This document shows, in pieces, positions 21,616 through 31,848 of a stretch of 64,000 nucleotides of DNA. This DNA comes from Demequina globuliformis. GTDB taxonomy: Bacteria > Actinomycetota > Actinomycetes > Actinomycetales > Demequinaceae. The notes beneath the pieces were generated by a model. That model searched no databases, was not told the DNA's origin, and saw only the letters and a list, made by a program, of their open reading frames with translations. The stretch spans positions 727,999 through 791,998 of the forward strand of contig NZ_BBRG01000001.1 in assembly GCF_000975155.1 (NCBI RefSeq), in the 5' to 3' direction. How positions within the stretch are numbered: the first letter of the stretch is position 1; every line of letters begins with the position of its first letter. A program made the translations under genes and the position numbers.

Positions 21616-21633
21616 TTATTGAGACGCCTACTT

Positions 21634-24600
21634 TCAGATCTCGTCGACGCTGGACGCGTCCGGGCGGCTGGACAGGGAGATGCCGAGCGATTCGGCGGCC
21701 TGATAGGCGTCCTCTTCGGACTCGCCCATCTCGACAGCCTGGCCCTCAGCGTTCAGGACCTCGACGTTCAGGCACAGGGACTGCATTTCCTTCATGAGGA
21801 CTCGGAAAGACTCCGGCAGACCTGGGTCAGGGATGTTCTGTCCCTTCACGATGGCCTCGTAGACCTTCACACGACCCACCACGTCATCCGACTTGATGGT
21901 CAGGAGCTCCTGCAGGGCGTAGGCAGCGCCGTACGCCTCAAGGGCCCACACCTCCATCTCACCGAAGCGCTGACCACCGAACTGTGCCTTACCACCCAGC
22001 GGCTGCTGCGTGATCATGGAGTACGGACCGGTCGAGCGGGCGTGAATCTTGTCGTCCACCAGGTGGTGCAGCTTCAAGATGTACTTGTAACCCACGGCAA
22101 CGGGCTCGGGGAACGGCTCACCGGAGCGGCCGTCGAACAGGCGCGCCTTACCGTTCTCGTTCACCAGGCGGTCGCCGTCACGGTTGGGGTTGATGACCTC
22201 GCGCAGGTTCAGCAGCGTGGACTCTTCCAGACCATCGAACACCGGCGTCGCCACAGGCGTACCGGGCTCCGACTTGAGGGCGCCCTTGGGCAGCTTGGCC
22301 GCGATCTCGGGGTTGTCCGATGCATCCCAGCCGTTCTTGGCTACCCATCCGGTGTGGGTCTCGAGGACCTGTCCCACGTTCATACGACCGGGAACACCGA
22401 GGGGGTTCAGGATGACGTCGACCGGCGTGCCGTCTTCGAGGAACGGCATGTCCTCGACAGGCAGGATCGTCGAGATGACGCCCTTGTTGCCGTGACGGCC
22501 GGCGAGCTTGTCACCCTCGGAGATCTTGCGACGCTGAGCGATGTAGACACGAACCAACTGGTTCACGCCGGCAGGCAGGTCGTCGCCGTCCTCTTCGGTG
22601 AACACGCGGACACCGATGACGGTTCCGGTCTCACCGTGGGGAACCTTGAGCGACGTGTCGCGAACCTCGCGGGCCTTCTCACCGAAGATGGCGCGCAGCA
22701 GGCGCTCCTCGGGGGTCAGCTCGGTCTCACCCTTGGGCGTGACCTTGCCGACGAGGATGTCACCGGCGCGGACCTCGGCACCGATGCGAACGATGCCGCG
22801 CTCGTCGAGGTCAGCGAGCACCTCTTCCGAGGCGTTCGGGATCTCGCGAGTGATCTCCTCGGGGCCCAGCTTGGTGTCGCGGGCGTCGACCTCGTGCTCC
22901 TCGATGTGGATCGAGGAGAGGGTGTCGTCCTGGACGAGGCGCTGCGACAGGATGATCGCGTCCTCGTAGTTGTGGCCTTCCCAGCACATGAATGCGACGA
23001 GCAGGTTCTTACCGAGCGAGAGCTCGCCACCGTCGGTGGCGGGACCGTCGGCGAGGACGGAGCCCTCAACGACCTTGTCGCCCTCGTCCACGAGAACGCG
23101 CTGGTTGTAGCTGGTGCCCTGGTTCGAACGCTGGAACTTCGCGATCTTGTAGGAACCGGTGGTGCCGTCGTCGTTGGCGATGGTCACGAGGTCAGAGCTG
23201 ACCTCGGTCACCACACCGGGCTTGGTCGCCACGATCACGTCGCCGGCGTCGATCGCCGCACGGCGCTCCATGCCGGTTCCGACGAGCGGGGCCTCCGAAC
23301 GCACCAGCGGCACTGCCTGACGCTGCATGTTCGCACCCATGAGGGCGCGGTTCGCGTCGTCGTGCTCGAGGAACGGGATCAGAGCGGTCGCGACCGACAC
23401 CATCTGGCGCGGCGAGACGTCCATGTAGTCAACGGCCTCGCGGGGAACGAACTCGACCTCGCCACCCTTCGAGCGCACCAACACGCGCTCCTCGGCGAAG
23501 GTCTTGTCCTCGTCCAGCGGCGCGTTGGCCTGGGCGATCACGAAGTGGTCCTCGTCGTCCGCGGTCAGGTAGTCAACCTTGTCGGTGACCTTGCCCTTGA
23601 GGACCTTGCGGTACGGGGTCTCCACGAAGCCCAGCGGGTTCACGCGACCGTAGGACGCGAGCGCACCGATCAGACCAATGTTCGGTCCTTCAGGGGTCTC
23701 AATGGGGCACATGCGGCCGTAGTGCGACGGGTGAACGTCGCGGACTTCCATGCCGGCACGGTCACGGGACAGACCACCGGGGCCCAGCGCAGATAGACGA
23801 CGCTTGTTCGTCAGGCCGGCCAGCGGGTTGTTCTGGTCCATGAACTGCGACAGCTGCGAGGTTCCGAAGAACTCGCGGATCGCAGCGACAACCGGGCGCG
23901 TGTTGATCAGGGTCTGCGGCGTGATGGCCTCGACGTCCTGCGTCGTCATGCGCTCGCGCACCACGCGCTCCATGCGCGACAGGCCGGTGCGGATCTGGTT
24001 CTGCACCAGCTCGCCCACGGCGCGGATGCGGCGGTTACCGAAGTGGTCGATGTCGTCGGTCTCCACCTCGACGGTGCCGGCGGCGCCCTCGAAGGTGGCG
24101 TGACCGGCGTGTGCCGCCACGGTGTACTTCACGGTCGCGATGATGTCGTCGATCGTGAGGACCGAGTTCGACAGTTCCTTGCCGACCTTGAGCTTCTTGT
24201 TCAGCTTGAAGCGGCCGACCTTCGCAAGGTCGTAGCGCTTGGCGTTGAAGTAGAAGTTGTCGAGCAGGTTCTGACCGGCCTCAACCGTGGGGGGCTCGCC
24301 CGGACGGAGCTTGCGGTACAGGTCGACCAGGGCCTCTTCCTGGGTGTGGACCGTGTCCTTCTCGAGGGTCTCGAGCATGGCCGGGTAGTCCTTGAACTCC
24401 TCGGCGATCTGCTCGGCGGTCATGCCCAGCGCCTTGAGGAACAGGGTCACGGGCTGCTTGCGCTTGCGGTCGACGCGCACGCCAACGGCGTCGCGCTTGT
24501 CGATCTCGAACTCAAGCCATGCGCCACGCGAAGGAATGACCTTCGCGGTGAAGATGTCCTTGTCCGACGTCTTGTCAGGGGTGCGCTCGAAGTACACGCC

Positions 24601-25110
24601 GGGCGAACGCACGAGCTGCGACACGACTACGCGCTCAGTCCCGTTCACGATGAACGTGCCCTTGGGGGTCATAAGGGGGAAGTCACCCATGAACACCGTC
24701 TGCGACTTGATCTCGCCGGTGGTGTTGTTCATGAACTCCGCGGTGACGAACAACTGCGCCGCGTAGGTGAAGTCCTTCTCCTTGCACTCGTCAGGGGTGT
24801 AACGAGGCTCCTCGAAGTAGGGGTCGGAGAAGCTCAGCGACATCGTCTCGCCGAAGTCTTCGATCGGGGAGATCTCTTCGAAGACCTCCTCCAGACCGGC
24901 GATCTCGGGGACGTCGTTGCGGCCGGCCTTCTTGGCGGCGGCGACGCGAGCCTTCCAGGAGGTGTTGCCGACGAGCCAGTCAAAGCTCTCGGTCTGAATG
25001 CCCAGCAGGTTCGGAATCTCGATGGGTTCGTCGATCTGGGCGAAAGAGATGCGCGGTGATGCGGAGCGGTTAGCGATTGCTGTTGCCGAGGGGGTGCGCG
25101 AGGCAGCCAA
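21634..25110 (-). CDS. rpoB: RNA polymerase beta subunit
   Basis: Beta subunit, 1158 residues with the chosen start. I use the TTG at 25110 ([16 protein letters not shown]) because GGAAGGA lies 7 nt upstream and family members begin similarly; a GTG at 25146 would add 12 residues without a ribosome site. The rifampicin pocket reads [15 protein letters not shown] then [15 protein letters not shown]. Asn435 (codon AAC, 23806-23808) occupies the position of E. coli His526, which is normally histidine. Everything else in the cluster is standard (Gln, Asp, Ser). It is followed closely by rpoC. Confidence 0.98.
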   Translation of the reverse strand: MAASRTPSATAIANRSASPRISFAQIDEPIEIPNLLGIQTESFDWLVGNTSWKARVAAAKKAGRNDVPEIAGLEEVFEEISPIEDFGETMSLSFSDPYFEEPRYTPDECKEKDFTYAAQLFVTAEFMNNTTGEIKSQTVFMGDFPLMTPKGTFIVNGTERVVVSQLVRSPGVYFERTPDKTSDKDIFTAKVIPSRGAWLEFEIDKRDAVGVRVDRKRKQPVTLFLKALGMTAEQIAEEFKDYPAMLETLEKDTVHTQEEALVDLYRKLRPGEPPTVEAGQNLLDNFYFNAKRYDLAKVGRFKLNKKLKVGKELSNSVLTIDDIIATVKYTVAAHAGHATFEGAAGTVEVETDDIDHFGNRRIRAVGELVQNQIRTGLSRMERVVRERMTTQDVEAITPQTLINTRPVVAAIREFFGTSQLSQFMDQNNPLAGLTNKRRLSALGPGGLSRDRAGMEVRDVHPSHYGRMCPIETPEGPNIGLIGALASYGRVNPLGFVETPYRKVLKGKVTDKVDYLTADDEDHFVIAQANAPLDEDKTFAEERVLVRSKGGEVEFVPREAVDYMDVSPRQMVSVATALIPFLEHDDANRALMGANMQRQAVPLVRSEAPLVGTGMERRAAIDAGDVIVATKPGVVTEVSSDLVTIANDDGTTGSYKIAKFQRSNQGTSYNQRVLVDEGDKVVEGSVLADGPATDGGELSLGKNLLVAFMCWEGHNYEDAIILSQRLVQDDTLSSIHIEEHEVDARDTKLGPEEITREIPNASEEVLADLDERGIVRIGAEVRAGDILVGKVTPKGETELTPEERLLRAIFGEKAREVRDTSLKVPHGETGTVIGVRVFTEEDGDDLPAGVNQLVRVYIAQRRKISEGDKLAGRHGNKGVISTILPVEDMPFLEDGTPVDVILNPLGVPGRMNVGQVLETHTGWVAKNGWDASDNPEIAAKLPKGALKSEPGTPVATPVFDGLEESTLLNLREVINPNRDGDRLVNENGKARLFDGRSGEPFPEPVAVGYKYILKLHHLVDDKIHARSTGPYSMITQQPLGGKAQFGGQRFGEMEVWALEAYGAAYALQELLTIKSDDVVGRVKVYEAIVKGQNIPDPGLPESFRVLMKEMQSLCLNVEVLNAEGQAVEMGESEEDAYQAAESLGISLSSRPDASSVDEI

Positions 25111-25472
25111 GGGCGGGTCCTTCCCTTTGAAGAGCGTGCGTGTCACGTGTCACAAGCCGCGGCTCCACCGGATCCCGGGGCCAAACCGCTACGGAGCGGT
25201 GGCGCGCCAGGTAGGCATCTGAGGGCAGGGCAATAGACAGCGCAAAGCAAGAGCCTACTCGGGCGCGCGCAAAAAGTCCAGCCGCGCAAGTCGCCGCGCC
25301 GGGCCGATGCCGCATTGCTCTCGTACCCGTACTTCTGTTGCCTGCGAAAAGAGTACCCCCTCCCGGACTCTCACCGGCATCGGCCCTCCGCGATGCCCCC
25401 AGAATGGGCCGGACACGGCAAAAGCCGGGCCGCCCCGAAGGGCGACCCGGCTTGTGCGAACCGAAAGCGAGC
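25111..25472 (-). other. rplL-rpoB intergenic region and rpoB leader
   Basis: No gene is seen in these 362 bases. They hold the rplL terminator at 25421-25453, one GCCGATGC word (25303) and one GCATCGGC word (25377). A possible -10 box TACTCT lies at 25355-25350 on the minus strand, without a convincing -35. The rest would be an rpoB leader of about 235 nt. Confidence 0.5.
25421..25453 (-). terminator. Terminator after rplL
   Basis: On the minus strand a stem of 13 bp with one mismatch (25441-25453 with 25422-25434) and a CTTCGG-type loop is followed by TTTT inside GGCTTTTGCC. It probably attenuates rather than fully blocks entry into rpoB-rpoC. Confidence 0.7.
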
Positions 25473-25859
25473 TTACTTGAGCTCGACCGTGGCGCCAGCA
25501 GCCTCGAGCTGCGCCTTGGCCTTCTCGGCGTCTTCCTTCTTGGCACCCTCGAGGACGGGCTTGGGAGCCTCGTCGACCAGAGCCTTGGCCTCACCGAGGC
25601 CGAGCGACGTGAGCGCGCGCACCTCCTTGATGACCTGGATCTTCTTGTCGCCAACGGCGGCGAGGATGACGTCGAACTCGTCCTTCTCCTCGACGGCGGG
25701 AGCGTCGCCACCAGCAGCGGGGCCGGCAACGGCCACAGCGGCGGGGGCAGCAGCGGTGACGTCGAAGGTCTCCTCGAAGGCCTTCACGAACTCGGACAGC
25801 TCGATGAGCGAGAGCTCCTTGAACTGCTCGATGAGCTCTTCGGTGGTGAGCTTAGCCAT
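25473..25859 (-). CDS. rplL: 50S ribosomal protein L7/L12
   Basis: Stalk protein that recruits translation GTPases; 128 residues. The N-terminal dimerisation helices ([21 protein letters not shown]), an Ala/Gly hinge, and the globular C-terminal domain ([22 protein letters not shown]) with its factor-binding [13 protein letters not shown] are all present. It follows rplJ by 63 nt and shares its L10-controlled transcript. Confidence 0.98.
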   Translation of the reverse strand: MAKLTTEELIEQFKELSLIELSEFVKAFEETFDVTAAAPAAVAVAGPAAGGDAPAVEEKDEFDVILAAVGDKKIQVIKEVRALTSLGLGEAKALVDEAPKPVLEGAKKEDAEKAKAQLEAAGATVELK

Positions 25860-25922
25860 GATGTGTTTCCTTACCTGTTATCTGCGTGTGTTGCAGGTTC
25901 TTGCGATGGGGGGTCGCAGCCG

Positions 25923-26444
25923 TTAGGCCGCGTCTTCCTGCTTGGCACGCAGGGCGTCGACGGCGCGCGCTGCCTTGGACAGCGGTGCCTGGAACATGTA
26001 TGCAGCGTTGACGAGCGATGCCTGAATGGCACCCGCCGCCTTCGCGAGCAGCACTTCGCGGGACTCGAGGTCTGCGAGCTTGTTGATCTCCTCAGCGGAG
26101 ATGGCCTTGCCTTCGAGCACGCCGCCCTTGATGACGAGCGCGTCGTTGTCCTTGCCGAACTCCTTCAGACCCTTTGCAGCCTCCACCGGGTCACCGGTGA
26201 TGAATGCAATGGCCGTGGGGCCTACGAAGAGGTCGTCGAGACCCTCAACGTCAGCGTCCTTAGCCGCGAGCGCCGTCAGAGTGTTCTTCGCAACCGTGTA
26301 GGTCGCGGCGCCACGGATCTTGTCGCGCAGCTCAGCGAGCTGCGGAACCGACAGGCCGCGGTACTCGGTGACGATGACAGCGTTGGACTCACGGAACTTG
26401 TCCGCGAGCTCCTTGACTGCAGCCACCTTGTCTGGCGTCGCCAT
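25923..26444 (-). CDS. rplJ: 50S ribosomal protein L10
   Basis: Base of the ribosomal stalk, binds 23S rRNA and L12 dimers; 173 residues. The start is the ATG at 26444 ([17 protein letters not shown]), preceded by GGAAGGA; a longer frame upstream would run into the leader. Conserved features are the [15 protein letters not shown] segment, AKNTL, and the C-terminal L12-binding helix. Expression is controlled by the upstream leader and attenuator. Confidence 0.97.
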   Translation of the reverse strand: MATPDKVAAVKELADKFRESNAVIVTEYRGLSVPQLAELRDKIRGAATYTVAKNTLTALAAKDADVEGLDDLFVGPTAIAFITGDPVEAAKGLKEFGKDNDALVIKGGVLEGKAISAEEINKLADLESREVLLAKAAGAIQASLVNAAYMFQAPLSKAARAVDALRAKQEDAA

Positions 26445-26676
26445 GTTTGTCCTTCCTTTGGGTGACCGTCGGCGCCTCCTTGCGGAGACGGCCTGTCCCG
26501 GACAAACAAAAAGCCCCGCGCAGGCGGGGCTGGGATACTCGGTGTCGCACGCTGGCACGGGGCCGATGCTGCATCCGAGAGATCTTCACTCTCACCTACG
26601 CTGGCCTCCGCTTGAGCGGGACTTCGGTCGGTTTCAGTTTCCTGATTCCGATGACCGGCGGTCTTGGGCAAGGAAA
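26445..26676 (-). ncRNA. L10 leader (ribosomal protein autoregulatory leader) of rplJ-rplL
   Basis: The roughly 230-nt transcribed leader before rplJ contains, on the minus strand, the segment GCGTAGGTGAGAGTGAAGAT (about 26584-26603), which matches the conserved kink-turn/loop that L10(L12)4 binds in the L10 leader family. The attenuator hairpin at 26508-26530 lies downstream and is followed by the rplJ ribosome site. Established behaviour of the family: excess L10 complex binds and lowers expression. The call rests on this motif and position. Confidence 0.75.
26508..26530 (-). terminator. Attenuator hairpin in the rplJ leader
   Basis: On the minus strand GCCCCGC (26530-26524) pairs with GCGGGGC (26519-26513) and is followed by TTTTT (26512-26508), a classic intrinsic terminator, about 65 nt before the rplJ ATG. 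Because it lies between the promoter and rplJ, it is best read as an attenuator. Confidence 0.85.
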
Positions 26677-26705
26677 AGTGTACGTCGAGTCTCGCGCCTA
26701 CGCAA
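26677..26705 (-). promoter_or_regulatory. Promoter of rplJ-rplL
   Basis: Read on the minus strand: -35 TTGCGT (26705-26700), 17-bp spacer, -10 TACACT (26682-26677). It lies between the rplA terminator and the L10 leader, so rplJ-rplL have their own start. Confidence 0.75.
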
Positions 26706-26751
26706 ACTGAGCGCCGCGAGGACGTGGCCGGTGCGGACCACCGCTAGACGC

Positions 26752-26787
26752 ACGGAAGCCCGGCACCTCGCGGTACCGGGCTTCCGT
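26752..26787 (-). terminator. Terminator after rplA
   Basis: A perfect 12-bp inverted repeat ACGGAAGCCCGG (26752-26763 with 26776-26787) begins 21 nt past the rplA stop. There is no clear T-run. Confidence 0.65.
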
Positions 26788-26808
26788 CAGCGTTTGCTAC
26801 GCGGTGCT

Positions 26809-27507
26809 CTACGCCTCAGGCTTGGCGAGGGCGTCCACCGGAATGCCGGGGCCCTGCGTTGCAGAGATCGAGGTCTTGATGATGTAGCGACCCTTGGAAG
26901 CCGACGGCTTCACTCGCTGCACCTCATCCAGGACGGCCTGGAAGTTCTCGAACAGCTTCTCGTCGCCGAACGACGCCTTGCCCAGCACGGTGTGCAGGTT
27001 GGCGTGCTTGTCGACACGGAACTCGATCTTTCCGCCCTTGATGTCGGACACGGCCTTGGTGACATCCATGGTGACGGTGCCGGTCTTGGGGTTCGGCATG
27101 AGGCCACGGGGGCCGAGCACGCGACCCAGGCGACCAACCTTGCCCATCAGGTCGGGGGTAGCAACAACGGCGTCGAAGTCCTGACGGCCGTTCTGCACCT
27201 CCTCGATGAGCTCGTCGCCACCGACGATGTCGGCGCCGGCCTCACGGGCGGCTTCTGCCTTGTCACCGTTGGCGAAGACCAGGACCCGAGCGGTCTTGCC
27301 GGTGCCGTGGGGCAGGATGACGGTGGAGCGAACCGCCTGGTCCGCGTGGCGAGGGTCAACGCCCAACTTGAAAACGACGTCGATAGTCGAGTCGTTCGTC
27401 TTGGAGGACGTCTTCTGAGCGAGGCGCAGGGCCTCGATCGGGGTGTAGAGCTGGCCGCGGTCGACGAGCTGGGCTGCGTCGCGGTAAGCCTTGGAGCGCT
27501 TGGTCAT
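26809..27507 (-). CDS. rplA: 50S ribosomal protein L1
   Basis: L1 stalk protein, 232 residues, the usual length. It begins [18 protein letters not shown] and carries the signature around [14 protein letters not shown] and [15 protein letters not shown]. It follows rplK by 65 nt. In many bacteria L1 represses the rplKA mRNA; no site was identified here. Confidence 0.98.
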   Translation of the reverse strand: MTKRSKAYRDAAQLVDRGQLYTPIEALRLAQKTSSKTNDSTIDVVFKLGVDPRHADQAVRSTVILPHGTGKTARVLVFANGDKAEAAREAGADIVGGDELIEEVQNGRQDFDAVVATPDLMGKVGRLGRVLGPRGLMPNPKTGTVTMDVTKAVSDIKGGKIEFRVDKHANLHTVLGKASFGDEKLFENFQAVLDEVQRVKPSASKGRYIIKTSISATQGPGIPVDALAKPEA

Positions 27508-27572
27508 CTGCTTCTTCCTTTGCAGTCGTGGTGGCGGGCCAGCGCGGCCCCTCCCACTGGAGTTAAGTGGCC

Positions 27573-28004
27573 TTAGGAGACCGTGATGCCCATGGAGCGG
27601 GCAGTGCCGGCGATGATCTTCGCGGCGGCGTCGACGTCGTTGGCGTTGAGATCAGCCATCTTCTGCTCCGCGATCTCACGAACCTGCGCCTCGGTGATCG
27701 AGCCGACCTTGTCCGTGTGCGGAACACCCGAACCCTTCTGGACGCCGGCTGCCTTCTTGATCAGCTCAGCGGCGGGAGGGGTCTTGGTGATGAACGTGAA
27801 CGAACGGTCTTCGTAGACCGTGATCTCCACGGGGATCACATTGCCACGCTGCGACTCGGTTGCCGCGTTGTAGGCCTTGCAGAACTCCATGATGTTCACG
27901 CCGTGCTGACCCAATGCGGGTCCAACCGGCGGTGCCGGGTTTGCGGCGCCGGCCTGGATCTGAAGCTTGATCAGACCAGCGACCTTCTTCTTAGGGGCTG
28001 CCAT
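27573..28004 (-). CDS. rplK: 50S ribosomal protein L11
   Basis: GTPase-centre protein, 143 residues. The N-terminal proline-rich domain that contacts thiostrepton-type antibiotics ([20 protein letters not shown]) and the RNA-binding C-terminal domain are intact. It lies 57 nt after nusG and before rplA in the usual order. Confidence 0.98.
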   Translation of the reverse strand: MAAPKKKVAGLIKLQIQAGAANPAPPVGPALGQHGVNIMEFCKAYNAATESQRGNVIPVEITVYEDRSFTFITKTPPAAELIKKAAGVQKGSGVPHTDKVGSITEAQVREIAEQKMADLNANDVDAAAKIIAGTARSMGITVS

Positions 28005-28061
28005 GTTTCGGGTCCTTCTATTGCTTGGGGCGGCTGGCGCCGCCAGATGTGCTGGCGCGAA

Positions 28062-28844
28062 TCAGATCTTGGTGACCTGGTTGAACGCCAACTCGACCGG
28101 GGTCTCCCGGCCGAAGATGGAGACGAGAACCTGCAGCTTCTGGGACTCTGCAGAGATCTCGGAGATGGTGCCGGGCAGGGTCGCGAACGGCCCGTCGACA
28201 ACAGTGATCGACTCGCCGACCTCGAAGTCGACCTCGATCTGCGGCTTAGCGGACTCCGGCTGCGAGTCATCGATGTCGCCATCGACGGACTCGGGGGTCG
28301 CCATCATCGAGTACACCTCGTCCGCGGTCAGCGGCACGGGCTGGTGAGCGTGGCCAACAAAGCCGGTCACACCGGGCGTGTTGCGCACAGTGCCCCACGA
28401 CTCGTCGGTGAGGTCCATACGGACCAGGACGTATCCGGGCATGCGCACACGGGTCACCAGCTTGCGCTGGCCGTTCTTGATCTCAGCGACCTCTTCCATG
28501 GGAACCTCGACCTGGAAGATCGAGTCCTCCTGGTGCAGGCTCTCGCGGCGGTGCTCGATGGACTGCTTGACGCGCTTCTCGTGCCCCGAGTAGCTGTGAA
28601 CGACGTACCAGTCGCCCTCCTGCATACGCATCTGGGCGCGGAACTCTTCGAGGGGGTCGGCCACAGGGGCGGGCTCCTCCTCGACCTCCACGGCGTCGGC
28701 CTCGGGGGCCTCACCCGCGGGCTCGTCGGCGGGGACAGTGTCGTCGTCAGACTCCACGACCGCGTCCACGGGTGCGTCGCTCAGCTCCGCCTCGTCGACG
28801 GCGGGAACGGTGTCCTCCACCGCATCGAGCTTGTCGTCACTCAC
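28062..28844 (-). CDS. nusG: Transcription antitermination factor NusG
   Basis: NusG binds RNA polymerase and links it to Rho or the ribosome. Here it is 260 residues: an acidic N-terminal extension of about 70 residues (rich in Asp, Glu, Ala and Pro), the NGN domain ([18 protein letters not shown]...[11 protein letters not shown]), a second acidic insert (about 180-204), and a C-terminal KOW domain ([20 protein letters not shown]). Long acidic extensions are common in actinobacterial NusG. It follows secE by 30 nt. Confidence 0.97.
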   Translation of the reverse strand: MSDDKLDAVEDTVPAVDEAELSDAPVDAVVESDDDTVPADEPAGEAPEADAVEVEEEPAPVADPLEEFRAQMRMQEGDWYVVHSYSGHEKRVKQSIEHRRESLHQEDSIFQVEVPMEEVAEIKNGQRKLVTRVRMPGYVLVRMDLTDESWGTVRNTPGVTGFVGHAHQPVPLTADEVYSMMATPESVDGDIDDSQPESAKPQIEVDFEVGESITVVDGPFATLPGTISEISAESQKLQVLVSIFGRETPVELAFNQVTKI

Positions 28845-28874
28845 TTGTCATCACTCCTTTAGCGTCGGACGGCC

Positions 28875-29132
28875 TTAGCCGCCGAAGACCATCGAGGAAA
28901 GCCAGCCGAAACCAACGTCCAGCGCGAACACGATCACCATCATCACGGCGACGAACCCCAGTACGATCCAGATGTACTGAATCCACTCCTCACGCGAGGG
29001 CGTCACCACTCGCTTGAGTTCCGAGATCACCTGGCGCACGAACAGCGCGATGCGACCGAAGATGTTGCGACCCTCGCGAGACTCGTGCCGCGGGTCGTTC
29101 TCTCCGGAATCCGTCACGGCAGATTCACTCAC
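28875..29132 (-). CDS. secE: Preprotein translocase subunit SecE
   Basis: Small essential subunit of the SecYEG channel, 85 residues with one C-terminal membrane helix ([20 protein letters not shown]) preceded by the conserved amphipathic segment [19 protein letters not shown]. The start is the GTG at 29132 with AAGGA 7 nt upstream; a longer frame would run into tRNA-Trp. It lies 56 nt after tRNA-Trp, the usual actinobacterial order. Confidence 0.96.
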   Translation of the reverse strand: MSESAVTDSGENDPRHESREGRNIFGRIALFVRQVISELKRVVTPSREEWIQYIWIVLGFVAVMMVIVFALDVGFGWLSSMVFGG

Positions 29133-29188
29133 CAGGAAGTCCTTTGCTCGGAATTGGGGATCTTTCTTGTGCACGCGGCTTCCCGCGT

Positions 29189-29264
29189 TGGCAGGGTAGG
29201 AGGGACTCGAACCCCCAACCGTCGGTTTTGGAGACCGATGCGCTACCAATTGCGCCACTACCCT
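29189..29264 (-). tRNA. tRNA-Trp (anticodon CCA)
   Basis: A complete cloverleaf on the minus strand: acceptor AGGGTAG/CTACCCT, D arm GCGC...GCGC, anticodon stem CGGTC with loop containing CCA, and T arm GGGGGTTCGAGTCCCTC. The 3' CCA is encoded (29191-29189). It precedes secE on the same strand. Confidence 0.97.
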
Positions 29265-29581
29265 TCGGAGGCGGTTGGACCTCCAGGCTCGTCACACCTG
29301 CCATGCGGAACGTGCGGTGGGCACGCCTCATCATGGCGGATGTCAATCGCCGACTTGCAATAGTACGTGTTCGCCCGCCGAAATGCGAACTCGCTCCTGG
29401 CAGTGCAGAAGGTGACCCCTGCATCGGCCCTCGCGAAGCGCGATTGCCACCTCATTCACCGGGCCTTACTGCCGCGGTGATACTCCCACGAGACGCGACG
29501 GCGACGCAACGCCGTCGCACGCCCAGCACCCAGGACGTTCAGTCGGGTGACCTCATACCGCCGCCATGGAACAATGACCTC
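29265..29581. other. Divergent region between tRNA-Trp and the aminotransferase
   Basis: No gene is seen in these 317 bases. On the minus strand a weak promoter (TTCGCA at 29389-29384, 18 bp, TACTAT at 29365-29360) could drive tRNA-Trp-secE-nusG. A perfect 9-bp inverted repeat GCGACGGCG/CGCCGTCGC (29495-29503 and 29510-29518) could be an operator or hairpin before the aminotransferase. One GCATCGGC word lies at 29421. Confidence 0.45.
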
Positions 29582-30790
29582 ATGACCTCCTCCAGCCGCG
29601 TCTCTGCCCGCCTCGGCGCCATTGCGCCGTCTGCCACCCTCGCCGTCGACGCCAAGGCCAAGGCCCTTAAGGCCGCCGGCCGTCCGGTCATCGGTTTCGG
29701 CGCGGGTGAACCTGACTTCCCCACTCCCGAGCACATCGTCGAGGCTGCCGTCGAGGCCGCCCGTGACCCCAAGAACCACCGGTACACCCCGGCTGGTGGA
29801 CTCCCCGAGCTCAAGCAGGCCATCGCGGACAAAACCAAGCGCGACTCGGGCTACGAGATTGACCCGGCAAGCGTGCTAGTGACCAACGGCGGCAAGCAGG
29901 CCGTGTTCCAGGCCTTCGCCGCGATCCTTGACCCGGGCGACGAGGTCATCCTTCCGGCGCCCTACTGGACCACGTACCCCGAGGCGATTGGCCTCACTGG
30001 CGCGACGACCGTTGAGGTCTTCGCCGGCGCCGAGCAGAACTATCTGGTGACGGTCGAGCAGCTCGAACAGGCCCGCACCGACCGCACCAAGGCGCTGCTG
30101 TTTTGCTCGCCCTCCAACCCCACCGGCGCGGTCTACACGCCTGAGCAGACCAAGGCGATTGGCGAGTGGGCCCTTGAGCACGGCATCTGGGTCATCACCG
30201 ACGAGATCTACGAGCACCTGCTGTACGACGGCGCGCAGTTCACGCCCATCCTGCGCGAGGTCCCCGAGCTGACAGACACGACCATTGTCCTGAACGGCGT
30301 GGCCAAGACGTTTGCCATGACCGGTTGGCGCGTGGGCTGGATGCAGGGCCCCCAGGACGTCATCAAGGCCGCCACCAACTTCCAAAGCCACCTGACGAGC
30401 AACGTCGCCAACGTGTCTCAGCGTGCCGCGATCGCCGCGCTCACGGGCCCACTGGACGAGGTGTACGCGATGCGCGAGGCGTTCGACCGTCGCCGCCAGA
30501 CCATGGTGTCGATGCTGCGCGAGATCGATGGATTTACCGTCCCGACCCCGCAGGGCGCCTTCTACGCGTACCCCTCGGTGGAGGGGTGGATGGGTCGCAC
30601 GCTCCGCGGGCGCGAGATCACGTCCTCGATCGACCTGGCCGCAGTGATCCTCGACGAGGCCGAGGTCGCCGTAGTGCCCGGCGAGGCATTTGGCCCCTCC
30701 GGCTACCTGCGCCTGAGCTACGCGCTGGCCGACGCCGACCTCGCCGAGGGCGTGGGCCGCATCCAGTCGCTACTGGCCGACGCGCAGTAA
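29582..30790 (+). CDS. aspC: Class I PLP aminotransferase, probably aspartate aminotransferase
   Basis: Converts aspartate and 2-oxoglutarate to oxaloacetate and glutamate, or a related transamination. 402 residues, subgroup Ib-like. PLP-site features are NGGKQAVF, the [10 protein letters not shown] loop, [11 protein letters not shown], the Schiff-base Lys242 in [16 protein letters not shown], and the substrate Arg in YLRLSYA. The start is the ATG at 29582 ([20 protein letters not shown]), with GGAA about 8 nt before it; AACAAT 6 nt upstream could also make it leaderless. A good terminator follows. Substrate is inferred from family only. Confidence 0.88.
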   Translation: MTSSSRVSARLGAIAPSATLAVDAKAKALKAAGRPVIGFGAGEPDFPTPEHIVEAAVEAARDPKNHRYTPAGGLPELKQAIADKTKRDSGYEIDPASVLVTNGGKQAVFQAFAAILDPGDEVILPAPYWTTYPEAIGLTGATTVEVFAGAEQNYLVTVEQLEQARTDRTKALLFCSPSNPTGAVYTPEQTKAIGEWALEHGIWVITDEIYEHLLYDGAQFTPILREVPELTDTTIVLNGVAKTFAMTGWRVGWMQGPQDVIKAATNFQSHLTSNVANVSQRAAIAALTGPLDEVYAMREAFDRRRQTMVSMLREIDGFTVPTPQGAFYAYPSVEGWMGRTLRGREITSSIDLAAVILDEAEVAVVPGEAFGPSGYLRLSYALADADLAEGVGRIQSLLADAQ

Positions 30791-30809
30791 GTTCGCTTCA
30801 CTTCAGTCA

Positions 30810-30840
30810 CGAGGGCGGCTCCCGGTGGGGGCCGCCCTCG
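30810..30840 (+). terminator. Terminator after the aminotransferase
   Basis: Perfect 10-bp stem CGAGGGCGGC (30810-30819) with GCCGCCCTCG (30831-30840), 20 nt past the stop codon; no T-run. Confidence 0.7.
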
Positions 30841-30941
30841 GCGCATATAGGCAGGGGTGCGGTCGCGCGTCACGCCCGCTCGCGCGCTGAGGTCCGATGC
30901 CCTTCACCCGGGCGGATGCTGTGACAGCGGGCGCGGCGCAT

Positions 30942-30955
30942 TAGCCTCGTGCCCA
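30942..30955 (+). promoter_or_regulatory. -10 box TAGCCT for a leaderless start
   Basis: TAGCCT (30942-30947) ends 7 nt before the ATG at 30955, and no ribosome site is visible. This spacing puts the transcription start on the ATG, the actinobacterial leaderless pattern, and argues against the GTG at 30949 as start. Confidence 0.6.
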
Positions 30956-31848
30956 TGACAGATGCGGCTATTGAGGTCTCCGGCCTGGTCAAGTCCTACG
31001 GCGGGGTACGAGCGGTGGACGAGCTCGACCTGACCATCAAGCGCGGCGAAATCTTCGCGCTCCTTGGGCCAAACGGCGCGGGCAAGTCAACGACTGTCGA
31101 AATCCTTGAGGGCTTCCGCGGCCGCGATGGAGGCGACGTATCCGTCCTGGGCATTGACCCCGTCATGGCGACGCGCTCGTGGCGCGAACGTGTAGGTGTG
31201 ATGCTCCAGTCCACGTCCCCGCGTTCGTTCCTCACCGCACGGGAGGCGCTCGACCATGCCGGTCGGCTCTACAGCGCACCCAGGGACGTGGACGAGATGC
31301 TCGAGGCCGTTGGGCTCACCCAGAAGGCGGAGGACAAGCCGCAGGAGCTGTCTGGCGGGCAGCGCCGGCGGCTGGATGTGGCGCTCGCGCTGATTGGTCG
31401 CCCTGAGCTGGTGTTCCTCGACGAGCCGACGACGGGGTTCGATCCGGAGGCAAGGCGGCAGTTCTGGACGTTGGTGGAGTCCATCGCCGCAGACGGGACG
31501 ACGGTCGTGTTGACGACGCACTACCTGGACGAGGCCGACCACCTTGCCGACCGGATCGGCATCATCTCCGCCGGCCGCCTGGTCGCGCTTGACACGCCCG
31601 AGGGCCTGCGCCGGCGCGCCAGCGGTGCACGCGTGTCGTGGCGCGAAGGCACCACGACGCACGCCGAGCACACGGAGACCCCCACGGCCTTCTTGCGCGG
31701 CCTGCTCGCGCGCCATGACGGCGAGATAGAGCGTCTTGAGGTGACCCACCCCAGCCTCGAGGACGTCTACCTGGACCTGATCGGCGTTCAGCATGAGTCC
31801 GCGTCACCCGTCGCCGCGCCGGCCAAGGGTCAGGAGGAGCGCGCATGA
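30955..31848 (+). CDS. ABC transporter ATP-binding protein (ABC-2 type exporter)
   Basis: 297-residue ATPase of the DrrA/CcmA-like class. Walker A is GPNGAGKST, the signature is LSGGQRRRLDVALAL, Walker B is LVFLDEPTTGFD, and the H-loop is TTHYLDEA. The C-terminal extension carries the substrate- or permease-related domain typical of drug and lipid exporters. It overlaps the following permease gene by ATGA, so the two form one transporter. Substrate unknown. Start chosen from the leaderless pattern. Confidence 0.92.
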   Translation: MTDAAIEVSGLVKSYGGVRAVDELDLTIKRGEIFALLGPNGAGKSTTVEILEGFRGRDGGDVSVLGIDPVMATRSWRERVGVMLQSTSPRSFLTAREALDHAGRLYSAPRDVDEMLEAVGLTQKAEDKPQELSGGQRRRLDVALALIGRPELVFLDEPTTGFDPEARRQFWTLVESIAADGTTVVLTTHYLDEADHLADRIGIISAGRLVALDTPEGLRRRASGARVSWREGTTTHAEHTETPTAFLRGLLARHDGEIERLEVTHPSLEDVYLDLIGVQHESASPVAAPAKGQEERA

